Part shown: positions 1 to 8,362 of the stretch, one piece after another
Numbering within the stretch: position 1 is the stretch's first letter
Layout of the letters: each line of letters starts with the position of its first letter
Assembly (NCBI RefSeq): GCF_024723255.1
Contig: NZ_JANIAC010000001.1
Location: 1,503,548-1,567,547 of the forward strand
DNA from: Aestuariibaculum sp. M13
Lineage (GTDB): Bacteria; Bacteroidota; Bacteroidia; Flavobacteriales; Flavobacteriaceae
Length of the DNA stretch: 64,000 nt
Reading direction: 5' to 3'
The notes under the pieces: model-generated
Database searches by the model: none
Told to the model about the DNA's origin: nothing
Seen by the model: the letters and a program-made list of their open reading frames with translations, nothing else
Position numbers and translations under genes: made by a program

Positions 1-1
1 A

Positions 2-94
2 GCGGTAGACTTATCGGTTGAAAAATATTGCGGGGTTATGGAAATGTTTCGCCAATTTGCCGATGTACAGGTAAACACGTTTTTTAACAGTTAA
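2..94 (+). CDS. OsmC family protein, C-terminal end only (gene begins before the window)
   Basis: An open frame from the window edge gives 30 residues ending at the TAA at 92-94. It contains AVDLSVEKYCGVMEMFRQF. The Ala-Val-Asp-Leu-Ser-x-x-Lys-Tyr-Cys pattern is the conserved C-terminal region of OsmC/Ohr peroxidases, where this Cys is the second redox-active cysteine. The rest of the gene lies outside the window, so the family call rests on this motif alone. A decayed copy of the same 3' end lies at about 10344-10444, in front of recJ. Confidence 0.65.
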   Translation, partial: AVDLSVEKYCGVMEMFRQFADVQVNTFFNS

Positions 95-106
95 AATTAT
101 CTACCA

Positions 107-2011
107 TTGAATACTTTTAAAATCTTATTCTGTCTTGTTCTTATTAGTTTTTTAGGACAAGCACAGGAGAAAGCTCACGTCATTTCGCATCAGGGAGAAA
201 CTATAGTTACCGACCCGTCTAAAGGGAGTAATAGTTATAAACGTACAGCAGTGTTTCCAAAGGCTTCAGAAAATATCCGAAGCATTATTTTAAACTTAAA
301 ATTTGAATGTCCTGATAAAATGCGTTGTGCCGACTGGGATTATGTAGATCATATTAAAGCGCGTCAAAAAAGCGATACTACCGTTTACGAAATTGCACGT
401 ATGTTAACGCCTTACGGAGGGTTTTTTCAAAAAGACTGGGGGTTTGAGTGGCATGTAGATGTGACCGATTTCAGTTTGATTTTAAGAGATGAGGTTGAGA
501 TTGATTATATACATACTGGTTATGAAGACAATAAAACCCGTGGCTGGAAAGTCACTGTAGATTTTGAAATTACCTATGGTACACCAGTGGCTAATCCGTT
601 GGCGATTCATAAAGTATACGATGGAAATTTTAAATATGGATACAAAGACGATCCAATTGAAAACCATTTGGTGCCAGTAACATTTAAAGCGCATGATAAA
701 ACCGCATTTTCTAAAATAAAGATCCTTCAAACCGGACATGGTATGGATGCTAATGGTTGTGGTGAATTTTGCAGCAAGTTTCGCGATATTGAGTTTAACG
801 GGAAAGTTATAGATCATAAAGATTTATGGATGGAATGTGGTGATAATCCTTTATTTCCGCAGGCAGGAACGTGGATTTTTGATCGCGCTAATTGGTGTCC
901 AGGGTATTTGCTTCAGCCCGATGAAGTTATGCTAAATACCAAATCAGGAATGGCATATTCGGTGGATATTAATATGGAGGCTTACGAAACCGAAAAGCCA
1001 AGTGCGAACGAGTTGCTGTCAGCTGTTGTTGTGGAATATGAAGTGCCAAATGCTAAAAACGACGTGACGCTTTTAGATATCATTCAGCCCTCTAAAAAGT
1101 TGATTCATAGTCGGAAAAATCCGTTTGGCGGTTTGCCGGTTATTCAGGTGAAAAATAATGGTAGTAATCCGTTAAAGAAAATGACGATTCAGTATTTTAT
1201 TGCAGGCGAAAAACCTCAGAAATTCAATTGGACGGGTCATATTAATTTTGGAGATGAAGCCGCGATAACATTACCAACCGAAGTATTTAGTAAACAAAAG
1301 CATGGGAAATTTCATGTAGTTATATCTAAACCTAACGGAAAATCAGACGGATTTAAGGCAGATAACACATTAGAGTCCGATTACGAACGCCCGGACATAT
1401 TTCCTGATACCGTCGTGGTTCGTTATAAAACAAATAACAAACCTTGGCAAAACACATACAGTATTCAAAATAGTTTCGGAGAGGTGGTTTTTGCAAAAGA
1501 TAGTGTGAATATGAAACCAAGTACAGTATATCAAGATACAATTGCGTTAAAACAAGGAAATTATAATTTCAAATTTAACGATTCCGAAGGCGATGGATTA
1601 GAGTTTTGGTTTAAATCCAGAGACGGCCGTGGCGAAATAAAATTACTTGATGCTCAAGGCAAAGCCATAAAACAATTTGGTTCAGATTTTGGTAGTGCTA
1701 TTAATTATTATTTTTCGGTACAACCCGATATGTCTTACGAGTTGGATGATGCGCCTTCTGTGGGTGTTTTTCCGGCACGAACGCAAGGCCCGATTACATT
1801 AGATTATTTTTGCAATATTCCTTCTGAAGTAAAGGTGCTTATTGTTGATCAGGAAAATGAAACAGATGTGGTTGAAACGCATCTATATAAGAGTTTAATT
1901 AAAGGATCGTTGATTTACGATTTATCATATTTGCCAGCAAAACGCTATTATATTAAGGTGTTTATGAACGACAAGGAAGTTTATAAAAACAGAATACGAT
2001 TAAAAGAATAA
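107..2011 (+). CDS. PNGase F-like peptide-N-glycosidase, secreted, with C-terminal extension
   Basis: This 634-residue protein starts at a TTG. An in-frame stop at 92-94 excludes any earlier start and no upstream ATG exists. Residues 1-20 are a signal peptide ending in GQAQ. The N-glycanase N- and C-type domains follow. CADWDY (D76) and GHGMDANGCGEFC (E220) match the regions holding catalytic Asp60 and Glu206 of PNGase F, and FDRANWCPG is also typical. The family enzyme removes N-glycans from asparagine. The archetype is about 350 residues; this protein carries roughly 200 more. They comprise a beta-rich segment (about 430-550) and a last 80 residues resembling a divergent type IX secretion sorting domain (VGVFPARTQG near its start). 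I infer secretion or surface location. The start is 12 nt after osmC. Confidence 0.85.
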   Translation: MNTFKILFCLVLISFLGQAQEKAHVISHQGETIVTDPSKGSNSYKRTAVFPKASENIRSIILNLKFECPDKMRCADWDYVDHIKARQKSDTTVYEIARMLTPYGGFFQKDWGFEWHVDVTDFSLILRDEVEIDYIHTGYEDNKTRGWKVTVDFEITYGTPVANPLAIHKVYDGNFKYGYKDDPIENHLVPVTFKAHDKTAFSKIKILQTGHGMDANGCGEFCSKFRDIEFNGKVIDHKDLWMECGDNPLFPQAGTWIFDRANWCPGYLLQPDEVMLNTKSGMAYSVDINMEAYETEKPSANELLSAVVVEYEVPNAKNDVTLLDIIQPSKKLIHSRKNPFGGLPVIQVKNNGSNPLKKMTIQYFIAGEKPQKFNWTGHINFGDEAAITLPTEVFSKQKHGKFHVVISKPNGKSDGFKADNTLESDYERPDIFPDTVVVRYKTNNKPWQNTYSIQNSFGEVVFAKDSVNMKPSTVYQDTIALKQGNYNFKFNDSEGDGLEFWFKSRDGRGEIKLLDAQGKAIKQFGSDFGSAINYYFSVQPDMSYELDDAPSVGVFPARTQGPITLDYFCNIPSEVKVLIVDQENETDVVETHLYKSLIKGSLIYDLSYLPAKRYYIKVFMNDKEVYKNRIRLKE

Positions 2012-2068
2012 AAGAAATAGATTTGGTGAACTATTAAAACCGAAGCTAGAAGATTAAAATAAGGACTT

Positions 2069-2686
2069 TTAACAGCCACCTTCAGCTTTACGCTTCTTTT
2101 TCTTTTCAACTGTAATCACTTTTTTAGGCACATTTGCATTTGGTGGAACTATGGTATTAGAGCTGTCCAAATGCTTTTTTGAATCCATGATAAACCCATT
2201 AATATCGTAAGGAAGGCTTTCTATTTTGGATTCTTTGGTCATGAGTTTGTTTTGGGAATAACTGAGCTCTACAGGAAGGATTTTAAGATTATCGAAGCCT
2301 AATTGATATAAGATAAGAAAAGGAATGTTAGCTTCTTCGGGAGTGCTTCCGTAAAGCGCCGTTGTTGTATTGGATGTTTTTAGGTCCTGCAGTAGTTTTT
2401 GAGAGGCTTCACTCATAATATCTACAGAAGGCATGTTTATGGCATTTTCTAAATGGCCTTTGTTGTATTCAAAAGAGTTTCTAATGTCTATAAATGCCAC
2501 ATCTTCATTTTCAATAAGCGAATAGGGAAGGCAATAATCTGTGGAGGTGATTTTTTCCAAAGTGCTTTTGGTGTTGAAAGCATAGGTGTTTTTTGGGCGT
2601 TTGTAGGTTAAAAAACCTATTAGCACAGCCAAAATAAATAACGTGGCAGCAATGGATATTTGTTTGGTTTTCTCTAATTCTTTCAT
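2069..2686 (-). CDS. Membrane-anchored rhodanese-like protein lacking the catalytic Cys, with C-terminal GGC tail (copy 1)
   Basis: A 205-residue protein and the last gene of the seven-gene sulfur/redox operon. One membrane helix (about 10-27) should place the rest in the periplasm. A rhodanese-like fold spans about 50-140: FIDIRNSFEYNKGHLENAIN is the usual D-x-R...GH...A-x-N pattern. The loop that normally reads Cys-x-x-G-x-R reads ALYGSTPEEA, so residue 113 is Gly and the persulfide cysteine is missing. A flexible region then ends in KKVITVEKKKKRKAEGGC (188-205), with Cys as the last residue. The neighbouring gene ends in virtually the same tail. SoxY carries sulfur on a cysteine in a C-terminal Gly-Gly-Cys-Gly-Gly arm. 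By analogy I infer a sulfur-carrier arm; no such function is proven here. Confidence 0.8.
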   Translation of the reverse strand: MKELEKTKQISIAATLFILAVLIGFLTYKRPKNTYAFNTKSTLEKITSTDYCLPYSLIENEDVAFIDIRNSFEYNKGHLENAINMPSVDIMSEASQKLLQDLKTSNTTTALYGSTPEEANIPFLILYQLGFDNLKILPVELSYSQNKLMTKESKIESLPYDINGFIMDSKKHLDSSNTIVPPNANVPKKVITVEKKKKRKAEGGC

Positions 2687-2707
2687 AGTGTTAGGTTAAT
2701 TTTAGAT

Positions 2708-3352
2708 TTAACAACCGCCTTCAGCTTTACGTTTCTTTTTCTTTTCTACAGTAACTACTTTTTTAGGAGTTTCCGGTGTTGTTGGTAAGTCATTTCCAAA
2801 ATTCTGGTCTGGATATGCTACGCCATAATACATGCTGGCTGCTTTTCTTGTAGAATACAATTTAAATTCAGTTTCGGGCATGGCCTCATTTGGTTTTGAG
2901 GGATTGATTATGGTAGTATACCAGTTGTTGAGGCCTCCCTTTAAAACATGCAGATTTTTAAATCCTAAGCGATCGCATAACATCCAGGCCTGATCGGCTA
3001 GAAACGTGTTGTTAGAATAGAATACCACGTCAAACTGGTCTTGGTTGAGGTAAGTTAAAGAATCTTCATCCAACAATTTTGAAAGCGGAATATTAATGGC
3101 ATTGGGTAGGCTATAATTGTTATAGCTTTCTTCGTCTCTTACGTCTACCAAAATAAACGAAGGATCCTGGCTAATAATTTTATGTGAAATATCATCGGTC
3201 GAAATATAACGTTCCGGGCTGATGGCATGACTTAACAATTGTTTAGAGCGAATGCCTTCCTGTTTTTCATATTTTGGAAGCAATAGGAGTCCACCTGCTA
3301 AAATAATCAGTATGGCGCCCAGAATTAGATATCTGTTTGAAAGAAATTTCAT
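2708..3352 (-). CDS. Membrane-anchored rhodanese-like protein lacking the catalytic Cys, with C-terminal GGC tail (copy 2)
   Basis: A 214-residue protein, 21 nt upstream of its paralogue. The N-terminal helix is about residues 7-26. The rhodanese-like domain is clearer than in copy 1: FILVDVRDEESY, then NAINIP, then GFKNLHVLKGGLNNW (about 66-144). The active-site loop reads VVFYSNNTFLAD with Ser113 where Cys should be; the only other cysteine of the domain, C126, is outside the loop. After a spacer the protein ends in KKVVTVEKKKKRKAEGGC (197-214). Over the last 19 codons of the two genes there are seven nucleotide differences; six are silent and one gives Ile/Val, while the bodies of the proteins are very different. 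The tail is therefore likely to be the functional part. It is cotranscribed with YeeE/YedE transporters and a Psr-type molybdoenzyme. Confidence 0.82.
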   Translation of the reverse strand: MKFLSNRYLILGAILIILAGGLLLLPKYEKQEGIRSKQLLSHAISPERYISTDDISHKIISQDPSFILVDVRDEESYNNYSLPNAINIPLSKLLDEDSLTYLNQDQFDVVFYSNNTFLADQAWMLCDRLGFKNLHVLKGGLNNWYTTIINPSKPNEAMPETEFKLYSTRKAASMYYGVAYPDQNFGNDLPTTPETPKKVVTVEKKKKRKAEGGC

Positions 3353-3385
3353 GGTTTTCTTCTGGTTTATATTGTATTTGTTTTT

Positions 3386-3976
3386 TTAGTAAAACACACT
3401 TTTAATTTTTTTTCGAACCAAGTCGGCAATGCCAAAGGCCAGGACAGCAATAATGGCAAAAATAAAAATAACCCAATATGGATTCCAGCCAAAGGAGTCT
3501 ATCAGAGTAATGTTGCCAAAGTTATAACCATCGTATATAGGTTCAAAAAGATTGAAGAGTTCCGAAAATATAAAAACACCCACCATAATACCAAACACAT
3601 ATATCCAGGCATCTAATTTGCCTATAGCTACGGCACACAAACTTGTGCCCGGGCAGAAGCCTCCGGTAACAAAACCGGCACCCATAATAATGCCGCCTAT
3701 GATAGCTCCCCATAAGTAGGTGGGGTGCACATAAAGTTTAGAGATGTCCAAGTACCCTAAATAATCCATATAGTAAATGCCAATTACAGATACCGCTGCT
3801 GCCGTAAAAAATACTTTAAGTACAGCAAAGTCGTAACCGTAAAACACGCCGGCTAATTTTCTTGACGATGAAAAGCCCGAAGCTTCTAAGACAAAGCCAA
3901 AGGCGATTCCAATGAATATGGCTATAATGCTATCCCATTCTAAAGGGATGTAACCACCAGGAATTAAAGGTCCCAT
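3386..3976 (-). CDS. YeeE/YedE family transporter, half-size subunit (second half)
   Basis: A 196-residue integral membrane protein with about five to six helices. It carries GGFCPGTSLCAVAIGKLDAW (about 103-122), a form of the cysteine-containing signature of YeeE/YedE (DUF395) transporters. TsuA, a full-length relative, takes up thiosulfate through conserved cysteines. Here the protein has half the usual length, and the preceding gene encodes a second half. I infer that the two pair to move thiosulfate or another sulfane-sulfur compound across the inner membrane. The gene starts 18 nt after the other half and is followed by the two GGC-tailed rhodaneses. Confidence 0.85.
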   Translation of the reverse strand: MGPLIPGGYIPLEWDSIIAIFIGIAFGFVLEASGFSSSRKLAGVFYGYDFAVLKVFFTAAAVSVIGIYYMDYLGYLDISKLYVHPTYLWGAIIGGIIMGAGFVTGGFCPGTSLCAVAIGKLDAWIYVFGIMVGVFIFSELFNLFEPIYDGYNFGNITLIDSFGWNPYWVIFIFAIIAVLAFGIADLVRKKIKSVFY

Positions 3977-3994
3977 AATTTTTTCTTTTTAATG

Positions 3995-4525
3995 TTATAT
4001 CCAGTTCTTTCTAAAAAAATAAGCAAAGGCATAGGCAGATCCAAAAATGGAAAGCATAGTAAGGAAGCCTCCAGTAGACAACACCGCCATGCCACTTAAA
4101 GCGGCACCACTGGTACAGCCTCTTGCAATCTGAGCGCCCAATCCAAATAAGATACCTCCTATTAGCGCAAATATTAAACGACGCTTAGCCGTAATTTTAG
4201 GAGAGTGTTGAACGCGCCATTTGATGCGTCCGCTAATACTTCCCGAAATAAAGGCTCCTATTAAAATACCTAAGGCTTCATACACCAGCCAGGTGTTCAT
4301 AGGTGACTTGTCATCTGTTATAAACTGACTGTAATAACTGTTGCTTTCGGCATGTTTTGGAGCTACATTTTCAACCACCGTAACCACGCTACTTTTTATG
4401 GCACCACTGGCTCCCAGTCCTCTACCAGTAAGATAAAATGTAAAAATAATGATGATGCCTAAAAGGAATCCTCCAAAATACGGGTTCCAGTATTGGTGTG
4501 GGTTTGTTTTATATTTTGTATTCAT
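3995..4525 (-). CDS. YeeE/YedE family transporter, half-size subunit (first half)
   Basis: A 176-residue membrane protein with an N-terminal helix, a periplasmic-looking loop (about 40-75), and three further helices. The motif GLGAQIARGCTSGAALSGMA (about 132-151) is the classic YeeE/YedE G-C-T-S-G signature, with the cysteine thought to contact the sulfur substrate in TsuA. It lies 10 nt downstream of the NrfD-like subunit gene, so membrane redox complex and transporter are made together. The exact substrate cannot be read from sequence. Confidence 0.87.
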   Translation of the reverse strand: MNTKYKTNPHQYWNPYFGGFLLGIIIIFTFYLTGRGLGASGAIKSSVVTVVENVAPKHAESNSYYSQFITDDKSPMNTWLVYEALGILIGAFISGSISGRIKWRVQHSPKITAKRRLIFALIGGILFGLGAQIARGCTSGAALSGMAVLSTGGFLTMLSIFGSAYAFAYFFRKNWI

Positions 4526-4535
4526 AACAAATAAT

Positions 4536-5492
4536 TTAGTAAAGGTATCGTGTAAGTTGTCCTGCTTCTACCATAATAAATCTAAAAATGAGTCCGCCAA
4601 TTATAACTAAGGCAGCCGGCACGGCAACAGGGACTTTAAAGCCTAATAATTCAATAACTTCTAAAATAGCGGGTACGAGTAAGCCCAAAAGTATAACGAA
4701 GCCAAAAAACATGAGGGTGAATTCACCGCCTACTAAAAGATCCATCGCTTCCAGTTGCACTTGAGAACCTGCATAATAGCCCATAATCATGTGAATGATT
4801 AAAGCTATTTCTACTATAATAAGACCTAAATCTATTTTACTGAACAGATGACGTTCTTCTCTATTTCTTGACAACAAAATAATGGCTGCCGCTCCGGTCG
4901 ATAGTCCCGAGGTTAGAAATAAAGGTCCTAGAATGGCATTGTTCCATAAAGGTCGGGCATTGAATGCTGACAATAAAATACCGGTATAGACGCCTAAAAT
5001 TATGGATAGGGGAATTAGGGCGTATGCCATATAGGTTCTGTTGGTAATAAGGAATTTTTCAAATTTTTCTAGAAACTTAAATTTTTTAAAGAGTTTGAGT
5101 TTCGATTCCCATTTAGGGAAAGTGCTTCTGTAGAAGCTGAACAACCATAAAAAGGAAAGTGGGGTGGTAATGAGTAGTACCCAGGCTCCCCAGGACATCG
5201 GAGATTCTATCCTGAATGTGGTATATAATTGCCAGGTGTATAATGGATGTGTTAAATCGTAAACCAATGCTAATAAACCAACTGATAGGGCTATTGGAGG
5301 TATTACAGCCGCTGCTTTAAGCGCGGGATATTGTTTTTCTTTACCCATTAGGTAGAATAAAGCTGCAAAAAATAAGATGCCTGCAGCGAGTCCGCCTAGA
5401 AATAGGTATAAGGAGATGGGCCAATGCCAAATTTGTAATGAAGGATCAATGTTTGGAATGTTTCGGCCGCTTGTAAATAATTCTTCTTGCAT
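4536..5492 (-). CDS. NrfD/PsrC family membrane subunit of the molybdoenzyme complex
   Basis: A 318-residue, very hydrophobic protein with about eight to nine predicted helices. The N-terminal stretch WHWPISLYLFLGGLAAG is typical of NrfD/PsrC quinone-interacting anchors. In polysulfide reductase this subunit binds menaquinone and passes electrons through the ferredoxin subunit to the molybdenum site. It is the third gene of the operon, 12 nt after the ferredoxin subunit. Gene order (catalytic, ferredoxin, anchor) is that of PsrABC/PhsABC/TtrACB-type enzymes. Confidence 0.9.
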   Translation of the reverse strand: MQEELFTSGRNIPNIDPSLQIWHWPISLYLFLGGLAAGILFFAALFYLMGKEKQYPALKAAAVIPPIALSVGLLALVYDLTHPLYTWQLYTTFRIESPMSWGAWVLLITTPLSFLWLFSFYRSTFPKWESKLKLFKKFKFLEKFEKFLITNRTYMAYALIPLSIILGVYTGILLSAFNARPLWNNAILGPLFLTSGLSTGAAAIILLSRNREERHLFSKIDLGLIIVEIALIIHMIMGYYAGSQVQLEAMDLLVGGEFTLMFFGFVILLGLLVPAILEVIELLGFKVPVAVPAALVIIGGLIFRFIMVEAGQLTRYLY

Positions 5493-5504
5493 GGTACTTT
5501 AGCT

Positions 5505-6038
5505 TTAAATGAGATAAAACACGTGGGGATCGGTCCCTGCCTCTGGAGATAGGGTTTTATATTTTCTGTTTTTCAACAATTGAGAAATTTCGCTATTAGG
5601 GTCGTCTAAATCACCAAAATACATGCATTTTGTTGGACATACAGACACGCAGGCAGGTAATTGTCCTTTTTCCAGTCGGTGATGACAAAAGGTGCATTTG
5701 TCTACATAACCGTCTGGGTGTTGGTATCGCGCATCGTAAGGACAGGATTCTATACAGGCGCCACATCCTATACATTGGTCGGCAGTTACTAATACAATGC
5801 CACCTTCAATAACATGACTGGCTCCTGTTGGGCAGCATCTTACACATGGTGGATTAGCACAATGGTTGCAGCGTTCAGAACGCAATTCCAGTTCCAGATT
5901 AGGGTAGGAGCCGCTAACAGCTTCAGTTACCCAATCCCTGCAATAGCCATGTGGCACATTGTTTTCTGTTTGGCAAGCCACGACACAATCACTGCAGCCA
6001 ACACATTTTAAGGTGTCTATCACCATTGCATATCTCAT
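5505..6038 (-). CDS. Four-cluster 4Fe-4S ferredoxin subunit (PsrB/DmsB type)
   Basis: A 177-residue electron-transfer subunit with four cysteine groups: CVGCSDCVVAC, CNHCANPPCVRCC, CIGCGACIESC and CTFCHHRLEKGQLPACVSVC. This is the standard layout for four [4Fe-4S] clusters in PsrB, PhsB, TtrB and DmsB subunits. There is no signal peptide, so it is expected to travel through the Tat system with its catalytic partner. Its start overlaps the stop of the catalytic subunit gene by 4 nt (ATGA), which suggests translational coupling. Confidence 0.93.
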   Translation of the reverse strand: MRYAMVIDTLKCVGCSDCVVACQTENNVPHGYCRDWVTEAVSGSYPNLELELRSERCNHCANPPCVRCCPTGASHVIEGGIVLVTADQCIGCGACIESCPYDARYQHPDGYVDKCTFCHHRLEKGQLPACVSVCPTKCMYFGDLDDPNSEISQLLKNRKYKTLSPEAGTDPHVFYLI

Positions 6039-8278
6039 ACCTTTGTGTTTTTATGTGGATCTTCGGTTAAAATAGAAACAAAGTTGCCTCTTAATCCGGT
6101 GCCACCCATTAGTGGATCTACGACAATCTGGGAAATAAGTTCGGCGTCACTCGCACCTTTCCCAAAGGCGCGGGTCAATTTTTTATTGTTATGGCCAAAG
6201 CCATGGTACATATATACAGAATCCCAGCGGATACGCTCTGTAACTCTTACTTTAATGGGGAATGCAGACAGAATGCCATCCTGATTTTTAAGCCAAACGG
6301 GCTGATCTTTTTTAAGGTCTAATATTCTGGCTACCTTAGGGTTGACCCAAAGGGTATTTTCACTTTTTAAATCGCTTAAATAAGGATTGTTAATGGTTCT
6401 GCTGAACGTGTGCATGGGAGACCTTCCGTAATTCAACCTGTAAAATCCTTGTGGAGGTTGTGGATGGTGCGTGTAGACAGGCATAGGATCAAATCCTAAA
6501 TCGGCCAATTGTTGCGAATAGAATTCTATTTTTCCGCTTGGGGTGCCGAATTCATAATCTTGTCCTTCTTCCAGGAATAATGGTCCAGAGGTTCTTTCGA
6601 AGTTCTTAACACCAATCTTTTTCATTTCATCCAAAGAAGTCCCCATTTTGTTGAGCTGCCATTCAATGACCTCCTCAAAATCGTTGTAATTGAAATAGTC
6701 GCCCAAACCAATGCGGTCACCAATTTGTTTGCTTATCCACCAGGCAGGTTTCGAATTGTATTTAGGTTTTACAGCAGGAATACGAACCGCAATTGATGGA
6801 TGTCTGTTGGTTGCAGAACGGATACCGTCATAACGTTCTAAATAGGTGCATTCTGGTAGTACTACATCCGCATAGCCTGTGATTTCCATTGGCATGGTAT
6901 CTACCACGACCAAAAATTCAAGAGCGTTAATTGCCTCAAGAGTTTGTTCTCGCTGAGGTAGTGTGTTGATTAAATTGGTGCCGGCAATCATCCATGCTTT
7001 TATAGGGTATGGATTGTCTTCATTAGGAATAGTCGCTTTGACTACTTCCGAAGTATTGCCCATTTCAGCAAATGGATATTGCTCACCTATTTCATGCCAA
7101 CCCCATTTTGGTTCTTGATAGGCTGGATGCGGATATTTTGGAATACTGATTTTTTCTTTAAAATAGAAGCCGCCTCGGTTACCCCAAGAGCCTAAAAGTC
7201 CATTTAAAATAGCAATGGCACGCTCGCGTTGCGAGTCGTCTCCATACCAGGTAACATGACGTCCTGGGTGAACTATAGTAGCCGGGGCTGCAGCTGCCAT
7301 AAGACGTGCCGTTTCCTTGATACTTTCCGGTTTTATGGTGGTGATGCCGTAGGCCCATTCTGGTGTAAATGGTTTTACGTGTGCTTTTAGTTCATCGAAG
7401 CCAATGGCATATTTTTCAACGTATTTTTTATTGTAAAGTTCTTCTTCTATCAACACATGCATCCAGGATAAAAGTAAGGCAATGTCGGTAGCGGGTTTGA
7501 TTGGTAACCAATGAGAAGATTTACTGGCTGCTGTAGAAAATCTCGGGTCTACCGTAATAATGGTAGCACCATTATCAATGGCATCCGACATTTCCTGAAC
7601 CTGTGTATTGTGCATATTCTCTCCAATGTGGGAACCAATAAGCACTAGACATTTGGTGTCTCTAATATCGGTAGGTTCAGGGGAGCCTACCCAAGAGCCA
7701 AAGGTTAGTCCGAAGCCTGTTTCCCTTGGGCCTCTGCACTGTGCGTAGGCAGGTTCGGCAATGGTATCGGAGCCATAGGCTTTAAAGAGGTGTTCTAAAT
7801 GACTTCCAGGAGAACCGTGTTTTAAAAGCGCGAAAGACTCGGGACCATATTTCTGTTTTATTTCAGTAAATTTTTCTGCAATCAGGTCTAAGGCTTCTTC
7901 CCAACTGGCTTCTCGGTAGGTTTCTTCGCCGTTTATGGTAGTTCTTATTAATGGGGTTTTCAGTCGATCTTCGTCACTGTACATACCAAGACCTCCAGTA
8001 CCTCTTGGACAGAGTCTTCCGTTGCAGTGTGGGTCGTCATCATTCCCTATCACTTTTTTAATATCTCCCTCTTCGTCTGTATAGGCCCATGCGGCACATT
8101 TCCAAAAGCATACCTCACAATAGGTAGCGGTTCTGGAAAGTTTTTTGGCAAGGTTCTTTTTTGCTGCAGCATCCAACAGAGGATTGGAGGCTAATAAATT
8201 GACAGCTGAAGCGGAAAGTGTTATTCCCCCTACCCCTAAAGCTGAAATTTTTATAAATTTTCGTCTGGAAGTCACCAT
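6035..8278 (-). CDS. Molybdopterin-dependent oxidoreductase catalytic subunit, Psr/Phs/Ttr-like
   Basis: A 747-residue protein and first gene of the operon. The N-terminus SRRKFIK followed by a hydrophobic stretch is a Tat signal, so the enzyme should act in the periplasm. Cysteines C54, C57, C61 and C90 bind the FS0 cluster. AQCRGPRETGF places C181 where polysulfide-reductase-type enzymes have their molybdenum-ligating cysteine (Cys173 in the Thermus enzyme). The C-terminal molybdopterin dinucleotide-binding domain is about 620-740. Relatives reduce polysulfide, thiosulfate or tetrathionate, and some oxidise sulfur compounds; direction and substrate are not decided by sequence. The YeeE/YedE and rhodanese-like neighbours favour sulfane-sulfur chemistry. 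Confidence 0.92.
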   Translation of the reverse strand: MVTSRRKFIKISALGVGGITLSASAVNLLASNPLLDAAAKKNLAKKLSRTATYCEVCFWKCAAWAYTDEEGDIKKVIGNDDDPHCNGRLCPRGTGGLGMYSDEDRLKTPLIRTTINGEETYREASWEEALDLIAEKFTEIKQKYGPESFALLKHGSPGSHLEHLFKAYGSDTIAEPAYAQCRGPRETGFGLTFGSWVGSPEPTDIRDTKCLVLIGSHIGENMHNTQVQEMSDAIDNGATIITVDPRFSTAASKSSHWLPIKPATDIALLLSWMHVLIEEELYNKKYVEKYAIGFDELKAHVKPFTPEWAYGITTIKPESIKETARLMAAAAPATIVHPGRHVTWYGDDSQRERAIAILNGLLGSWGNRGGFYFKEKISIPKYPHPAYQEPKWGWHEIGEQYPFAEMGNTSEVVKATIPNEDNPYPIKAWMIAGTNLINTLPQREQTLEAINALEFLVVVDTMPMEITGYADVVLPECTYLERYDGIRSATNRHPSIAVRIPAVKPKYNSKPAWWISKQIGDRIGLGDYFNYNDFEEVIEWQLNKMGTSLDEMKKIGVKNFERTSGPLFLEEGQDYEFGTPSGKIEFYSQQLADLGFDPMPVYTHHPQPPQGFYRLNYGRSPMHTFSRTINNPYLSDLKSENTLWVNPKVARILDLKKDQPVWLKNQDGILSAFPIKVRVTERIRWDSVYMYHGFGHNNKKLTRAFGKGASDAELISQIVVDPLMGGTGLRGNFVSILTEDPHKNTKV

Positions 8279-8362
8279 AGTTATATGGATTGGTTCTTAA
8301 AATTAAGAATTTTTTTCAATGTTTGAGCGTACTAAAAGTATAATAAAATCAGGTACTTGGGA

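Noticed and set aside
2072-2125. The Gly-Gly in the rhodanese tails as a ubiquitin-like or MoaD/ThiS-type activated C-terminus
   Set aside because: Those proteins end in Gly-Gly with a free carboxylate; here Cys follows. No adenylating E1-like enzyme is in the window and the tails should be periplasmic, away from ATP.
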